A DNA stretch of 64,000 nucleotides from Nitrincola alkalilacustris (GCF_008973755.1 NZ_WBOM01000007.1:62001-126000); one strand, 5' to 3'. Shown: positions 44,724-56,948, counted from the first letter of the stretch. Program-made: numbers and translations. The notes: generated by a model from the sequence alone, not told the origin.

Positions 44724-44873
44724 CCTGAAGCTCGCTGGGTATCATTGCTCAGCAGAATCTGTCTGTATCCACTAGTTGTATGTGGCAGGATATGCTAGTC
44801 TTTGTTGTGTAGCAATTTAGTAAATATCCAAGTATGTAGCATCCAAGTAAGAGTGTCCCCTTAGATATTTATC

Positions 44874-44902
44874 GCCCGCCCCCCTCAGGGGCGGGCTTTT
44901 TT
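44874..44902 (+). terminator. Rho-independent terminator after the SapC/DnaA-C gene
   Basis: Stem GCCCGCCCC / GGGGCGGGC with a short loop and a run of six T, read rightward, about 150 bp after the stop. Confidence 0.92.
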
Positions 44903-44914
44903 ATGAGAACCGAT

Positions 44915-46126
44915 CTATAGAAAGAAGCCATCATCATCAATGATGGTTCTCATGGCTGATAGCATCTCCACCCCATCGCCAAAGCTTCCTCCGACCGGAT
45001 TGAAGATATCAAGATAGAAGGTTTCGTCCGGTTCAGGAATATCATCCCCAAGGATCTCTACCACGATAACGGCCTGATTTTCACCTGGGTACAGGATTAA
45101 TGTGCCACTGACCGCGACATAATCCTCACCCGCTGTTGCCGTTCCATCGCGTGTGGAGTAGTCAACGCTGAGCCATTGCTGGGGGTGCTCGCGCATACCG
45201 GTAAACTGGAGCAGGAAGTAAGTATAGGTGATGTCGCCGCTGTCGCCTTCCAGAATCGAGGTTTCGACTTCGTCGGGTGATGTGGGTGCGTCCGGATATT
45301 TTTCACGCAGGCTCTGATCCACCCATTGCTGGTAAAAGCTGGCTCGCTGCCAGAAACCCACTTCACCGAAGCTGCTGTTCAGGATGTTATCGATATCGGG
45401 TCGAACAGTGCTTGTTGATAAGCTCGATATATAGCTGGCAATGCCGGCCACCTGGTTGTTGATAAAGGCAGGGCCACCGCTGTCGCCACGTGTGATCATG
45501 CCTTCGTCTAGCCCCAGCCCTGTGTCGTTGATGTTCAGTAATCGTCCCAGCGCATCCTGGGCAAGCTGGCCATTATCAAAATCTGCAATCAGTTGACTAC
45601 CGGGGAAGGGCGTCCAGCCCATGCCGCTGCCGAATTTGACTTTCAGTGCGCTGGCATCGGCATCAAAGCGGTTAAAAGCCTGCAGCCTTAACAGTGGACC
45701 TGAATAGCCAGAGTCTTCGCCATTGTTGCCAGTGCCGGGAATACCATAGCCGCTGAAGTTGAATACCTGTCCTATTTCATCATCGTCTCTGTAGATCTCA
45801 TGACGCTGTGCTTCCTTTGGTGCTGGATTGGTCAGCCAGACCAGTGCAAGGTCATGGTTGCCATTGGCTGCGTCATACTCTGGGTGAAGCAGCAGATGGT
45901 TTGCCGATCTGGATTGCTTACCGGCAATTGTATCAAAATGAACGGTGATGGATGAGGGGGCATCATCACGAAAGATATGGGCAGCTGTTAAAATAGCCCT
46001 GCCGTCGAACAGCAGGGTTCCTGTGCCATAAAAACTACCATTACTGACCCGTACAACCCCATCAAAGCCTTCACCTGGCTGTGTTTGGTAACGTGGATTG
46101 GTGTAATGCTCTACAGTTGCAACCAT
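44915..46126 (-). CDS. Trypsin-like serine protease with C-terminal Calx-beta domain
   Basis: 403 residues. The catalytic triad is visible: His in ILTAAHIF near 49, Asp in NHDLALVWL near 92 and Ser in RGDSGGPAF near 215. Residues about 290-395 form a Calx-beta domain (YSTRDGTATAGEDYVAVSG; EILGDDIPEPDETFYLDIFN). There is no Sec signal and no cysteine, and the chain ends IDDDGFFL. With the exporter in this window it is a plausible type I substrate, perhaps a processing or release protease for the surface layer (inference). It occupies the place after mnmE where mnmG normally stands. Confidence 0.87.
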   Translation of the reverse strand: MVATVEHYTNPRYQTQPGEGFDGVVRVSNGSFYGTGTLLFDGRAILTAAHIFRDDAPSSITVHFDTIAGKQSRSANHLLLHPEYDAANGNHDLALVWLTNPAPKEAQRHEIYRDDDEIGQVFNFSGYGIPGTGNNGEDSGYSGPLLRLQAFNRFDADASALKVKFGSGMGWTPFPGSQLIADFDNGQLAQDALGRLLNINDTGLGLDEGMITRGDSGGPAFINNQVAGIASYISSLSTSTVRPDIDNILNSSFGEVGFWQRASFYQQWVDQSLREKYPDAPTSPDEVETSILEGDSGDITYTYFLLQFTGMREHPQQWLSVDYSTRDGTATAGEDYVAVSGTLILYPGENQAVIVVEILGDDIPEPDETFYLDIFNPVGGSFGDGVEMLSAMRTIIDDDGFFL

Positions 46127-46221
46127 GGCGTCAGATTTCTTGGCTTGTTGGTAATATCAAAGTGTATATCTGCAGGTGTTGTTTATCCAGTTGTGGTACG
46201 GGGTGCAGATTCTGCCCGTGT

Positions 46222-47589
46222 CTATTTCCCGATACAGAACGAACTGAATATCCTGCCCAGCAGATCATCAGAGGTGAATTCGCCGGTGATCTCGCTCAGG
46301 CTCTGCTGAGCCTGACGCAGATCCTCTGCCAGCAACTCACCAGCCCCTGCGCCCTGTAGTTGCTCCAGCCCCGTTATCAGTTGCTGATACGCTCTCTCCA
46401 GTGCATCCAGATGACGCCTGCGCGCCATAAAGCCACCCTCGGTGGTGGTGTTGAAACCGATACAGCGCTTCAGGTGCTCTCTGAGCAGCTCAATTCCATC
46501 GGAATTCTTCGCTGAGATAGATAGAAGTGAGTATTCACTTCTATCTATGATTGAGGGTGATTCCTGCTGCAGATCGATCTTGTTTCTGATCACGGTGATG
46601 TTGTTGGGGTGCCCCAGTCGTTCAACAAACTCAGGCCAGAGTATGGCAGGGTCTTCTGCCGGGTTTTCGCTGCTGTCGACTACCAGCAGGATTCTGTCAG
46701 CCTTGTGAATCTCCTGCCAGGCTCGGTCTATCCCGATCTTTTCGACTGCATCCGGGGCATCACGAAGTCCTGCAGTATCAATGATATGCAGAGGCATGCC
46801 GTCGATATGGATATGCTCACGCAGCACATCACGCGTGGTGCCGGCAATATCCGTGACGATGGCTGTTTCGCGCCCGGCCAGCGCATTGAGCAGGCTGGAT
46901 TTCCCGGCATTGGGTTTTCCGGCGATGACCACGCTCATTCCTTCACGAATAATGCTGCCTTGTCGTGCTTCAGCTTGTACTTTTTTCAAGTCAGTGAGTA
47001 CTTGCTTCAGGTCACCTAAGACCTTTCCATCAGTAAGGAAATCGATCTCTTCTTCCGGAAAGTCAATTGCCGCTTCGACATAGATGCGAAGCTGGATGAG
47101 TTGTTCTGTCAGTGCATGTATGCGGCGCGAAAACTCCCCTTGCAGTGAGCGCATGGCGCAGCGTGCTGCCTGCTCCGAGGTGCTGTCGATCAGGTCGGCT
47201 ATCGCTTCGGCCTGAGTCAGGTCCAGCTTGTCATTCAGGAAGGCGCGCTCCGAGAACTCTCCGGGGCGTGCTGCACGGGCACCCAGCTCCATGACTCGTT
47301 TGAGGAGGAAATCGATGATCACCGGGCCACCGTGGGCCTGTAGTTCGAGTACATCTTCGCCGGTGAAGGAGTTGGGACCCGGGAAGTAGATGGCAATGCC
47401 TTCATCGATGATATCGGATTCAGCGCCATGGAAAGGCCCGTAGTGAGCAAAGCGTGGCCGGGGTAGCTGCTTGAGCACCTGGTGCGCTATCGTTTCAGAC
47501 AGCGGCCCTGAGACGCGTACGATGCCGACGCCACCGCGTCCGGGAGGTGTGGCCTGAGCGGCAATGGTATCCTGTTGATAGAGTGTCAT
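46222..47589 (-). CDS. mnmE: tRNA modification GTPase MnmE
   Basis: 455 residues, normal length. N-terminal folate-binding domain ([20 protein letters not shown]), helical domain, and an inserted G domain with [14 protein letters not shown] near 225, DTAGLRD near 270 and NKID near 335; it ends with the invariant C-I-G-K. With MnmG it installs the 5-carboxymethylaminomethyl group on wobble uridines of several tRNAs. mnmG is not adjacent, unlike in most gammaproteobacteria, where rsmG-parA-parB follow. A perfect palindrome (46517-46548) lies inside the G-domain coding sequence. Confidence 0.98.
   Translation of the reverse strand: MTLYQQDTIAAQATPPGRGGVGIVRVSGPLSETIAHQVLKQLPRPRFAHYGPFHGAESDIIDEGIAIYFPGPNSFTGEDVLELQAHGGPVIIDFLLKRVMELGARAARPGEFSERAFLNDKLDLTQAEAIADLIDSTSEQAARCAMRSLQGEFSRRIHALTEQLIQLRIYVEAAIDFPEEEIDFLTDGKVLGDLKQVLTDLKKVQAEARQGSIIREGMSVVIAGKPNAGKSSLLNALAGRETAIVTDIAGTTRDVLREHIHIDGMPLHIIDTAGLRDAPDAVEKIGIDRAWQEIHKADRILLVVDSSENPAEDPAILWPEFVERLGHPNNITVIRNKIDLQQESPSIIDRSEYSLLSISAKNSDGIELLREHLKRCIGFNTTTEGGFMARRRHLDALERAYQQLITGLEQLQGAGAGELLAEDLRQAQQSLSEITGEFTSDDLLGRIFSSFCIGK
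46517..46548. repeat. Perfect palindrome inside mnmE
   Basis: 14-bp arms (ATAGATAGAAGTGA and its complement) around a 4-base centre. It encodes part of the segment between the NKID and SAK motifs. That segment has the same length as I recall for E. coli, so nothing was inserted. Confidence 0.85.
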
Positions 47590-47674
47590 CTGAATCTCGC
47601 TCGATAGACGGTATCTGCTAAGCCTTAGGGGCCAGGTACAGTGGCTTTAGCATAAGTGCTTGGGCCCGTAATTG

Positions 47675-47700
47675 AAAAGGGCTCCCGAAGGAGCCCTTTT
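47675..47700 (-). terminator. Terminator after yidC (minus strand)
   Basis: AAAAGGGCTCC stem closing a TTCG tetraloop when read on the minus strand, followed by TTTT. It separates yidC from mnmE; the stem is symmetric enough to work in both directions. Confidence 0.85.
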
Positions 47701-47719
47701 CTGTTTAGCCTGGCACCGA

Positions 47720-49405
47720 TCAGGCCTTGGCTGGTTTGGTGTCTTCTTTTTCGATCTGTTTGGTGATCACATACTGCTGTGCGATCGACAGTACGTTGTT
47801 GACCAGCCAGTACAGAACCAGACCTGCCGGGAACCAGAGGAAGAAGAAGGTGAAGATGATCGGCAGCATCTTCATGATCTTGGCCTGCATCGGGTCCGGT
47901 GGTGTCGGGTTCAGCTTCTGCTGCAGGAACATGGTGATACCCATCAGAATCGGCAGGATGAAGTAGGGGTCCATCACCGATAGATCCTGGATATAGCCGA
48001 AGAAGGGTGCGTGGCGTAGCTCGACCGACTCCATCAATACCCAGTAGAGTGCAATGAAGACCGGCATCTGAGCCAGAATCGGCAGACAGCCCCCCAGTGG
48101 GTTGATCTTCTCGCGCTGGTAGAGCTTCATCATCTCCTGTGACATCTTCTGGCGATCATCACCATAGAGTTCTTTCATGCGCATCATCTCGGGGCCGAAT
48201 TTGCGCATTTTGGCCATGGAGCGGAAGGCTTTGGCATTCAGATGGAACAGCGCGAGCTTGACCACAACGGTGATGCCGATGATAGCCAGACCCCAGTTAC
48301 CGACTATGCCCTGAATGAAGGTCAGCAGCCAGTAGAGTGGATAGGCGATCCACCAGAGCCATCCGTAGTCCACAGTCAGTTTAAGATGCTGTGCTGTGGC
48401 TTCAAGCTGTTCCTGATCTTTCGGACCAACAAATAAGTTGGCGCTTACTTCGGTTGATTGCCCCGGCATCACCTCAAATGAAGGTGACAGGAAGCCGGCG
48501 ATATACTGATTATTGACCTTACGTGTCAGGTAGGTGTAATCCGCACCCGGTGAGGGTATCCAGGCACTCAGGAAGTAGTGCTGCAGCATGGCAACCCAGC
48601 CATCAGGGCTGACTTCGCGGAAGGCACCTTTATCCATGTCCTTGAAGGTGACCTTCTGGTACTTGCTGTCGGCTGTTGAGAAGACAGCTCCCAGATAGGA
48701 GGACATTGCAAGTGCGGAGGATGAGGTCGGATCTGAGGTGTTGTCACGCTTCAGCTGGCCGAAGAGGATACCCTGGAAGGGGGCATCGCTCTGGTTGTTG
48801 ACCAGATAGTCCATCTCGATATTGTAGCTGCCACGCGTAAAGGAGAAGCGCTTGATGAACTCAATGCCCTTGTCGTCTACGTAGGTCAGGTCAACAACCA
48901 GCCTGTCCTGGTCTCCCATCTCATAGCTGCTCTGCTGGCTTGAGAAGAGCGGGCGACCTTCCGGGTTGGCATCAGGGCCATCACGGCCAACCAGACCACT
49001 CTGTGCGACATAGACACGGCTGGTGGTCTGTTCCAGGAGTACAAATGGTGAATCCGAGTCGATCTGTGCCTTGTGCTTCAGCAGGGCTGCGCGGATGATG
49101 TCACCACCGCGGGCGTCTACAGTCAGATCCAGTACATCTGTTCTGATGTTGATGAACTGTGTCTGCTCTGTCTGGGCAGCTGGAGTCGGCACAGCTGTTT
49201 CAGATACAGAGGTGGGAACATCGCCACTGGCTTGTGTGCTGTCGATCTGCGGAATTTCGGATTGAGGAGAACCACTGTATGCAGAGATGGTGGCCTGCTC
49301 TGTCTGAATCTGCGGCGGCTGGTTATAGTCATTATTCCACTGCAGAACGATCAGGTAGGTGATCAGGGCCAGGGCTGAAATTAATATGACTCGCTGTACA
49401 TCCAT
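47720..49405 (-). CDS. yidC: Membrane protein insertase YidC
   Basis: 561 residues, the normal length for gammaproteobacteria. An N-terminal transmembrane helix (VILISALALITYLIVLQW), a large periplasmic beta domain (about 60-350), then the conserved five-helix insertase core with GNWGLAIIGITVVVKLALFH near 365 and GGCLPILAQMPVFIALYWVL near 445. It inserts and folds inner-membrane proteins, alone or with SecYEG. It follows rnpA by only 17 bp; the small yidD gene usually found here is absent. Confidence 0.98.
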   Translation of the reverse strand: MDVQRVILISALALITYLIVLQWNNDYNQPPQIQTEQATISAYSGSPQSEIPQIDSTQASGDVPTSVSETAVPTPAAQTEQTQFINIRTDVLDLTVDARGGDIIRAALLKHKAQIDSDSPFVLLEQTTSRVYVAQSGLVGRDGPDANPEGRPLFSSQQSSYEMGDQDRLVVDLTYVDDKGIEFIKRFSFTRGSYNIEMDYLVNNQSDAPFQGILFGQLKRDNTSDPTSSSALAMSSYLGAVFSTADSKYQKVTFKDMDKGAFREVSPDGWVAMLQHYFLSAWIPSPGADYTYLTRKVNNQYIAGFLSPSFEVMPGQSTEVSANLFVGPKDQEQLEATAQHLKLTVDYGWLWWIAYPLYWLLTFIQGIVGNWGLAIIGITVVVKLALFHLNAKAFRSMAKMRKFGPEMMRMKELYGDDRQKMSQEMMKLYQREKINPLGGCLPILAQMPVFIALYWVLMESVELRHAPFFGYIQDLSVMDPYFILPILMGITMFLQQKLNPTPPDPMQAKIMKMLPIIFTFFFLWFPAGLVLYWLVNNVLSIAQQYVITKQIEKEDTKPAKA

Positions 49406-49422
49406 CGCGATAGAACCATTAG

Positions 49423-49794
49423 TTAATTTGATTGGATTTTCGACGCTTTCTTACTCAATCGGGACCAGTTGCGATTCATCAGTTGAAAAAGTGCAACATT
49501 ATCAAGCTTGTCCAGATCCTTTCGTGCAAGGATCACCATATCAATATTGGGTAGATTATGCTGATTGAGGCGAAAAGACTCGCGAATGATACGCCGAACG
49601 CGGTTACGTTTGACAGCCCGACGGATATTTTTTTTGGATATGACGAAACCTATCCGGGGATGGTCGAGGTCATTGGGTGAGGCCAGTATCAACAGGGGCT
49701 GTTCAGAGACCTTGAAAACGGCTCCGTCGAATACTCGTTTGAAGTCCCCGCCAGTCAAGAGTCTTAACTGGCGGGGGTATCCGAAATCGGCCAT
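49423..49794 (-). CDS. rnpA: Ribonuclease P protein component
   Basis: 123 residues. The RNA-binding signature AVKRNRVRRIIRESFR near 60-75 is clear, with RIGFVISKKNIRRAV before it. It supports the catalytic RNA of RNase P in 5' maturation of tRNAs. It lies 25 bp from rpmH in the conserved rpmH-rnpA-yidC transcript. Confidence 0.98.
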   Translation of the reverse strand: MADFGYPRQLRLLTGGDFKRVFDGAVFKVSEQPLLILASPNDLDHPRIGFVISKKNIRRAVKRNRVRRIIRESFRLNQHNLPNIDMVILARKDLDKLDNVALFQLMNRNWSRLSKKASKIQSN

Positions 49795-49819
49795 TCAGTC
49801 GATTAACCTTAGAGCTGTA

Positions 49820-49954
49820 TTATACAGCCAGCTCGTGACGGCCTTTGGCACGACGACGGTTAAGGACCTGGCGGCCGTTTTTGGTTGCCATGCGAGCACG
49901 GAAACCGTGTGTACGAGCGCGTTTTAATACGCTTGGTTGGAAAGTTCTTTTCAT
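49820..49954 (-). CDS. rpmH: 50S ribosomal protein L34
   Basis: 44 residues starting [19 protein letters not shown] and ending KGRHELAV, the textbook L34. The start is the ATG at 49954; a longer open frame upstream to 50128 is only an extension. It is the first gene of the rpmH-rnpA-yidC operon, transcribed away from dnaA. Confidence 0.98.
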   Translation of the reverse strand: MKRTFQPSVLKRARTHGFRARMATKNGRQVLNRRRAKGRHELAV

Positions 49955-50403
49955 TGCCCCGTCCTGCTTTGCGTTTAGTCCGTGAATGTGGTTAGTAAAT
50001 CCACGATAAAAATCAGACGCGAAATTATAGGAGACAAGCGCGTTCGATGCAAATGGTTTCAGCGCGATATTGCCAATTATTATGCAGGCACAGTGTGAGG
50101 TAGAGGGTCTGGCTGCTCTACATATCAACAGGGGTTGATGTGCCTTCCTGTGTATAACTCTCTATAATTTCTTTAAATCATGCTCCTGTGGTTTGCTTTT
50201 GTTGTATATAAGCTGTGGTCTTTTTTAGCTGCTTTGGGTTTAAGCGTTTGTTGTTAAATATCATTGTCTATTTATTCGATCAAAGGTGGCAAAAAACCAC
50301 TTCACTTTGTGGATAACTTGCTCCTGACGTTATAGAATAGCCAACAGTTTATTTTGCTTTGATTCGGCTGCACCTTTTTCAGCCGTGCACAGGGGGTTAC
50401 AGG
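49955..50403. other. rpmH-dnaA spacer, probable chromosomal origin (oriC)
   Basis: 449 bp without a gene between divergent rpmH and dnaA, the usual oriC place in Pseudomonadales-type genomes. It holds one perfect DnaA box (50308-50316), one near-match TGTGTATAA (50149-50157) and an AT-rich, T-rich stretch between about 50155 and 50290 suited to unwinding. It must also hold the rpmH and dnaA promoters. Only two good boxes are visible by eye, fewer than expected. Confidence 0.65.
50308..50316 (-). promoter_or_regulatory. Perfect DnaA box
   Basis: TGTGGATAA on the plus strand, that is TTATCCACA on the minus strand, about 90 bp before the dnaA start. Confidence 0.85.
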
Positions 50404-52050
50404 ATGTCTGAAGAGTTATGGGAGCGTTGCCTTTCCAGTCTACGGGAGGAGTTTCCTGCTCAACAGTTCAATACCTGGATTCGCCCGCTGCGTCTTGCCG
50501 AAATTCACACTGAGTTGCTGGTTCTGTTCGCACCCAATCGTTTTGTCAAAGATTGGGTTAATGACAAGTATCTGGCCCGTATCCGTCAGGTTTTCAGCGA
50601 TGTGGTGGGCAGTGTCAGTGCGGATGTCAGGCTCGAAGTGCAAGCCCCGGCTGCACCTTTGCGGGCAGGGCTCCATCAGGAGCGTTTTGCCACTCAGGTT
50701 CCGCCAGCGCCTGCTCCTGCCACCATGATGAACACCGCCGCGTCCATGATGGCGCCTGATCGAGAGCCTGTTCCACAGGGTTTGTACCCTCAGCACCCGG
50801 GCAATCAGTCAGTGATGCTGTCTCCTGAACAAAACCCTGTTCAGCCAGTGAATGATTTTAATGTTCATCAGCCGTCTCAGCATAATGGGTCGGTTCATGG
50901 TGGCGGGTATTCATCTCCCGGTGTTGATGCCGTATCTCCAGAGCCTCAACTCGAGTTTGAAATGCCGCAGCCGGTAGATGAGCAGCGTCAGCGTCCCCGT
51001 AAAGTGAATGTTGAGGGCAGTCTTAAACACCAGTCGAACCTTAATCCGGCCTTTACTTTTCAATCCTTTGTACAGGGTAAGTCGAACCAGCTCGCGCTGG
51101 CTGCGGCGCAGCAGGTCGGCGATAATCCGGGCGGTGGCTATAACCCGCTCTTTATCTATGGCGGTGTAGGCTTGGGTAAAACGCATCTGATGCATGCGGT
51201 CGGTGCACAGATGCTCAAGCATAATCCCAATGCGCGTATCGTGTATCTGCACTCCGAGCGCTTTGTGGCTGATATGGTTAAAGCGCTGCAGCTCAATGCG
51301 ATCAATGACTTCAAGCGCTATTACCGCTCCGTGGATGCGCTGTTGATTGATGATATTCAGTTTTTTGCCGGTAAGGAGCGCTCGCAGGAGGAGTTTTTCC
51401 ATACCTTTAATGCGCTTCTTGAGGGTGGTCAGCAGATGATTCTGACCAGTGATCGCTATCCCAAGGAGATCTCAGGGGTTGAGGAGCGCCTCAAGTCTCG
51501 TTTTGGTTGGGGGCTTACGGTGGCCATTGAGCCGCCAGAGCTGGAGACCCGTGTGGCGATTCTGATGAAAAAGGCCGAAGAGGCGCGGGTGATATTGCCG
51601 GATGATGCTGCCTTCTTCCTGGCTCAGAAGATACGTTCCAACGTCCGTGAGCTTGAAGGTGCCCTGAAGCGAGTCATTGCCAATGCGCACTTCACCGGAA
51701 GCGCCATCACGACCCCTTTTATCAAGGAGTCGCTGAAAGACCTGCTGGCTTTACAGGATAAACAGGTTAGTATTGATAATATTCAGCGTGTGGTTGCGGA
51801 TTACTACAAAATCAAGATTGCGGATCTGCACTCCAAGCGCCGCAGTCGCTCAGTCGCCAGACCAAGACAGGTTGCCATGTGTTTATCCAAAGAGTTGACT
51901 AATCACAGTTTGCCGGAGGTCGGCAGTGCGTTCGGTGGGCGTGACCACACGACAGTGCTGCACGCCTGCCGTAAGATTAAAGAGCTTCGTGACACTGATG
52001 CCGATATTCATGAAGATTACAAAAACCTGCTGCGTCATTTGACTGCGTAG
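50404..52050 (+). CDS. dnaA: Chromosomal replication initiator DnaA
   Basis: 548 residues from the ATG at 50404 with ACAGG just before it; an upstream in-frame ATG at 50359 is not supported by the family. Domain I ([20 protein letters not shown]) is followed by a long P/Q/N-rich linker (about 90-210), the AAA+ domain with [15 protein letters not shown] near 255 and the C-terminal box-binding helix-turn-helix with [15 protein letters not shown] near 515. The linker is longer than in E. coli, whose protein is 467 residues. It melts oriC and loads DnaB. Confidence 0.98.
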   Translation: MSEELWERCLSSLREEFPAQQFNTWIRPLRLAEIHTELLVLFAPNRFVKDWVNDKYLARIRQVFSDVVGSVSADVRLEVQAPAAPLRAGLHQERFATQVPPAPAPATMMNTAASMMAPDREPVPQGLYPQHPGNQSVMLSPEQNPVQPVNDFNVHQPSQHNGSVHGGGYSSPGVDAVSPEPQLEFEMPQPVDEQRQRPRKVNVEGSLKHQSNLNPAFTFQSFVQGKSNQLALAAAQQVGDNPGGGYNPLFIYGGVGLGKTHLMHAVGAQMLKHNPNARIVYLHSERFVADMVKALQLNAINDFKRYYRSVDALLIDDIQFFAGKERSQEEFFHTFNALLEGGQQMILTSDRYPKEISGVEERLKSRFGWGLTVAIEPPELETRVAILMKKAEEARVILPDDAAFFLAQKIRSNVRELEGALKRVIANAHFTGSAITTPFIKESLKDLLALQDKQVSIDNIQRVVADYYKIKIADLHSKRRSRSVARPRQVAMCLSKELTNHSLPEVGSAFGGRDHTTVLHACRKIKELRDTDADIHEDYKNLLRHLTA

Positions 52051-52078
52051 CACCGGATCCTGACTAAGGTAGACAGCC

Positions 52079-53185
52079 ATGAGATTCGTTATTTCCCGTG
52101 AAGCCCTGATTAAACCACTCTTGCTGGTGGCGGGTGTTGTAGAGCGCCGTCAGACTTTGCCGGTGCTATCCAACATACTGCTGGTGGTTGAGGAGGGTCG
52201 GCTCTCCATGACCGGTACCGATCTTGAGGTCGAGTTGGTCGCTCATGTTCAGTTGCTTGAGGCGCCTGAAACCGGCTCAATCACTGTGCCTGCGCGCAAG
52301 CTGATGGATATCTGCAAATCCTTGTCGGATGATGCGATGATCGAGATCTCTGCCGGTGAGCAGGGCAAGGCACAGATCAAGTCTGGCCGAAGCAAGTTCT
52401 CGCTGACCACGCTGCCGGCATCCGACTTCCCGAATGTAGAGGACAGCCCCGAAGCCCTGACGCTGAGCTTGCCGCAGTCGTCGCTGCGCCATCTGATCGA
52501 GAAAACAGGCTTCTCCATGGCTCAGCAGGATGTTCGTTATTATTTGAACGGCATGCTGCTGGAGGTCAAGGAGCAGGAGCTGCGTGCGGTTTCCACCGAT
52601 GGCCATCGCCTGGCGACCTGTAAGGCTCCGGTTGAGGTGCTGCCTGGTTCTGATCATCAGATCATCGTGCCGCGCAAGGGTATTCTGGAGCTGGCTCGTT
52701 TGCTGCAGGGCGGTGATAATCCGGTTGAGTTGGTGATAGGTGCCAGTCATATCCGTGCCAATGTTGGCGACTTTACCTTTACCTCCAAGCTGGTGGATGG
52801 CAAATTCCCCGATTACCGTCGTGTTATTCCGCGTAATGGTGAGAAGGTGATGCTGGGTGATCGCCAGGAGTTGCGTCAGGTGTTCAGCCGTATCGCGATC
52901 CTGTCCAACGAGAAATATCGCGGTGTTCGTCTGACACTGGGTAACGGTATGCTGCAAGTGATGGCGAACAACCCTGAGCAGGAGGAAGCGGAAGAGACGG
53001 TTGCAGTCGATTACGAAGGCGAATCGCTGGAGATCGGCTTTAATGTCAACTACCTGCTTGATGTGCTCTCTATTCTCAATTCCGATGTTGTGCGTTTCGT
53101 GCTCTCCGACTCCAACAGCAGTGCGCTGGTGCAGGGGTTCGATGAAGAAGACGCTCTCTACGTCGTCATGCCAATGCGTATGTAA
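52079..53185 (+). CDS. dnaN: DNA polymerase III beta sliding clamp
   Basis: 368 residues, normal length, three clamp domains. It starts MRFVISREALIKPLLLVAGV and ends in YVVMPMRM, the canonical C-terminus. It encircles DNA and tethers Pol III and other enzymes. It follows dnaA by 28 bp. Confidence 0.98.
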   Translation: MRFVISREALIKPLLLVAGVVERRQTLPVLSNILLVVEEGRLSMTGTDLEVELVAHVQLLEAPETGSITVPARKLMDICKSLSDDAMIEISAGEQGKAQIKSGRSKFSLTTLPASDFPNVEDSPEALTLSLPQSSLRHLIEKTGFSMAQQDVRYYLNGMLLEVKEQELRAVSTDGHRLATCKAPVEVLPGSDHQIIVPRKGILELARLLQGGDNPVELVIGASHIRANVGDFTFTSKLVDGKFPDYRRVIPRNGEKVMLGDRQELRQVFSRIAILSNEKYRGVRLTLGNGMLQVMANNPEQEEAEETVAVDYEGESLEIGFNVNYLLDVLSILNSDVVRFVLSDSNSSALVQGFDEEDALYVVMPMRM

Positions 53186-53218
53186 GGGGTGGGGAGCATT
53201 GCTCCTCACCGATCTTTG

Positions 53219-54316
53219 ATGTCTATACGCACACTTCAGATTGCTCGTATCCGTAACCTCGAGAGTGTCAGTTTTGAGCCCTCGCCGCGCATCAACATCA
53301 TTCATGGTGCGAACGGCAGTGGCAAGACCAGTATTCTCGAGGCGATCCATTTTCTTGGGGTGACCCGTTCCTTCAGGACACTGCAGTTTCGCCACCTGCT
53401 GACACATGGGTGCGACTCTGCCCTCGTATTTGCCCGTCTGGCGCCTTTTGTTGATCACGAGCAGCTTTTCCCGCTGGGTGTGGAAAGGTCGCTTGAAGGG
53501 GCTGTAAAGGCCCGTTTCGACGGAAAGGATCTCGATTCCGCTGAGCTGGCTCAGTTATTGCCGTTGCAGGTGATACATGCCGATACTTTTCAACTGCTTG
53601 ATGGCAGTCCATCTATCCGCCGTCAGTTTGTCGACTGGGGCTGCTTTCATGGTGAGCGCCAGTTTATCGGCCTTTGGCGTCGCTTTAGGCGTGCGCTCAA
53701 ACAGAGAAATTCCCTGCTGAAATGTGGTAAAATCGACCCTGAACAGATACAGGTATGGAATCAGGAGTTCGTACAGTCGGGTGAGCTGCTGACGCAGCTG
53801 CGAAGCGACTATCTTGAGCAGCTGATTCCTGAGTTTGAACGCATCCTGTCCGGCCTGCTTGAGGGCTATGTTGTGTCGCTGCACTTCTCTTCAGGCTGGG
53901 ACAGCAAGCGCTCACTTGAGCAGGTCCTGATTGAAAGCCTGGAGCGCGACAGTCGACTTGGCTTTACCCAGAGTGGACCGCAGCGTGCGGATATCCGCTT
54001 CAGGGTTGAGGGGCAGAATGCAGCAGACCTTCTGTCTCGCGGACAGAAAAAACTGGTTGTCAGCGCTTTGAAACTGGCTCAGGGAGCGCTGTTTCATCGT
54101 CTGACCAGTCGTCCCTGTATCTATCTGATCGATGATCTTCCGTCAGAACTTGATGAAAAGCATTGCAGGCTTTTCTGTCGCTTTCTTGAGGAGAGCAGCG
54201 ATCAGTGCTTTATCACTTGTGTCGATCCAGACACCTTAATTACATGCTGGGCTCCGGATACAGATCTGGCGCTGTTTCAGATCGAATCAGGTACGTTATC
54301 GCACAGGATGCGCTAG
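53219..54316 (+). CDS. recF: DNA replication and repair protein RecF
   Basis: 365 residues from the ATG at 53219. Walker A GANGSGKTSILEAIHFLG near 30-47, signature and Walker B region LSRGQKKLVVSALKLAQG near 272-289 and IYLIDDLPSELD near 301-312. An SMC-like ATPase that helps load RecA at gaps. The 33-bp dnaN-recF spacer holds a small inverted repeat (GGAGCA/TGCTCC) that may temper translation. Confidence 0.97.
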   Translation: MSIRTLQIARIRNLESVSFEPSPRINIIHGANGSGKTSILEAIHFLGVTRSFRTLQFRHLLTHGCDSALVFARLAPFVDHEQLFPLGVERSLEGAVKARFDGKDLDSAELAQLLPLQVIHADTFQLLDGSPSIRRQFVDWGCFHGERQFIGLWRRFRRALKQRNSLLKCGKIDPEQIQVWNQEFVQSGELLTQLRSDYLEQLIPEFERILSGLLEGYVVSLHFSSGWDSKRSLEQVLIESLERDSRLGFTQSGPQRADIRFRVEGQNAADLLSRGQKKLVVSALKLAQGALFHRLTSRPCIYLIDDLPSELDEKHCRLFCRFLEESSDQCFITCVDPDTLITCWAPDTDLALFQIESGTLSHRMR

Positions 54317-56779
<2,463 letters not shown>

Positions 56780-56799
56780 TATCTGACAGCTCTCTCATA

Positions 56800-56836
56800 A
56801 AGCGCGATATCGTTAGCACGTATCGCGCTTTTTTTT
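56800..56836 (+). terminator. Rho-independent terminator after gyrB
   Basis: Stem AAGCGCGATA / TATCGCGCTT with an 11-base loop and a run of T to 56836, starting 20 bp after the gyrB stop. Confidence 0.95.
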
Positions 56837-56948
56837 GTCTCTCGGTTAGGATTTTGGTTTTCTGTTTTCAGTGTTGGCTGATAGCGCTATTTTGCTTGCA
56901 TCTGCATTTGTATCCTACTTTTACATCCCCTCCATGCTACTGAAGTTA

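Noticed and set aside
44915-46126. The protease as a Sec-exported DegP-like enzyme
   Set aside because: There is no signal peptide or PDZ domain; Calx-beta and the C-terminal tail fit type I export better.
49955-50128. N-terminal extension of L34 to 50128
   Set aside because: L34 is universally about 44-47 residues beginning MKRTFQPS; the rest is spacer.
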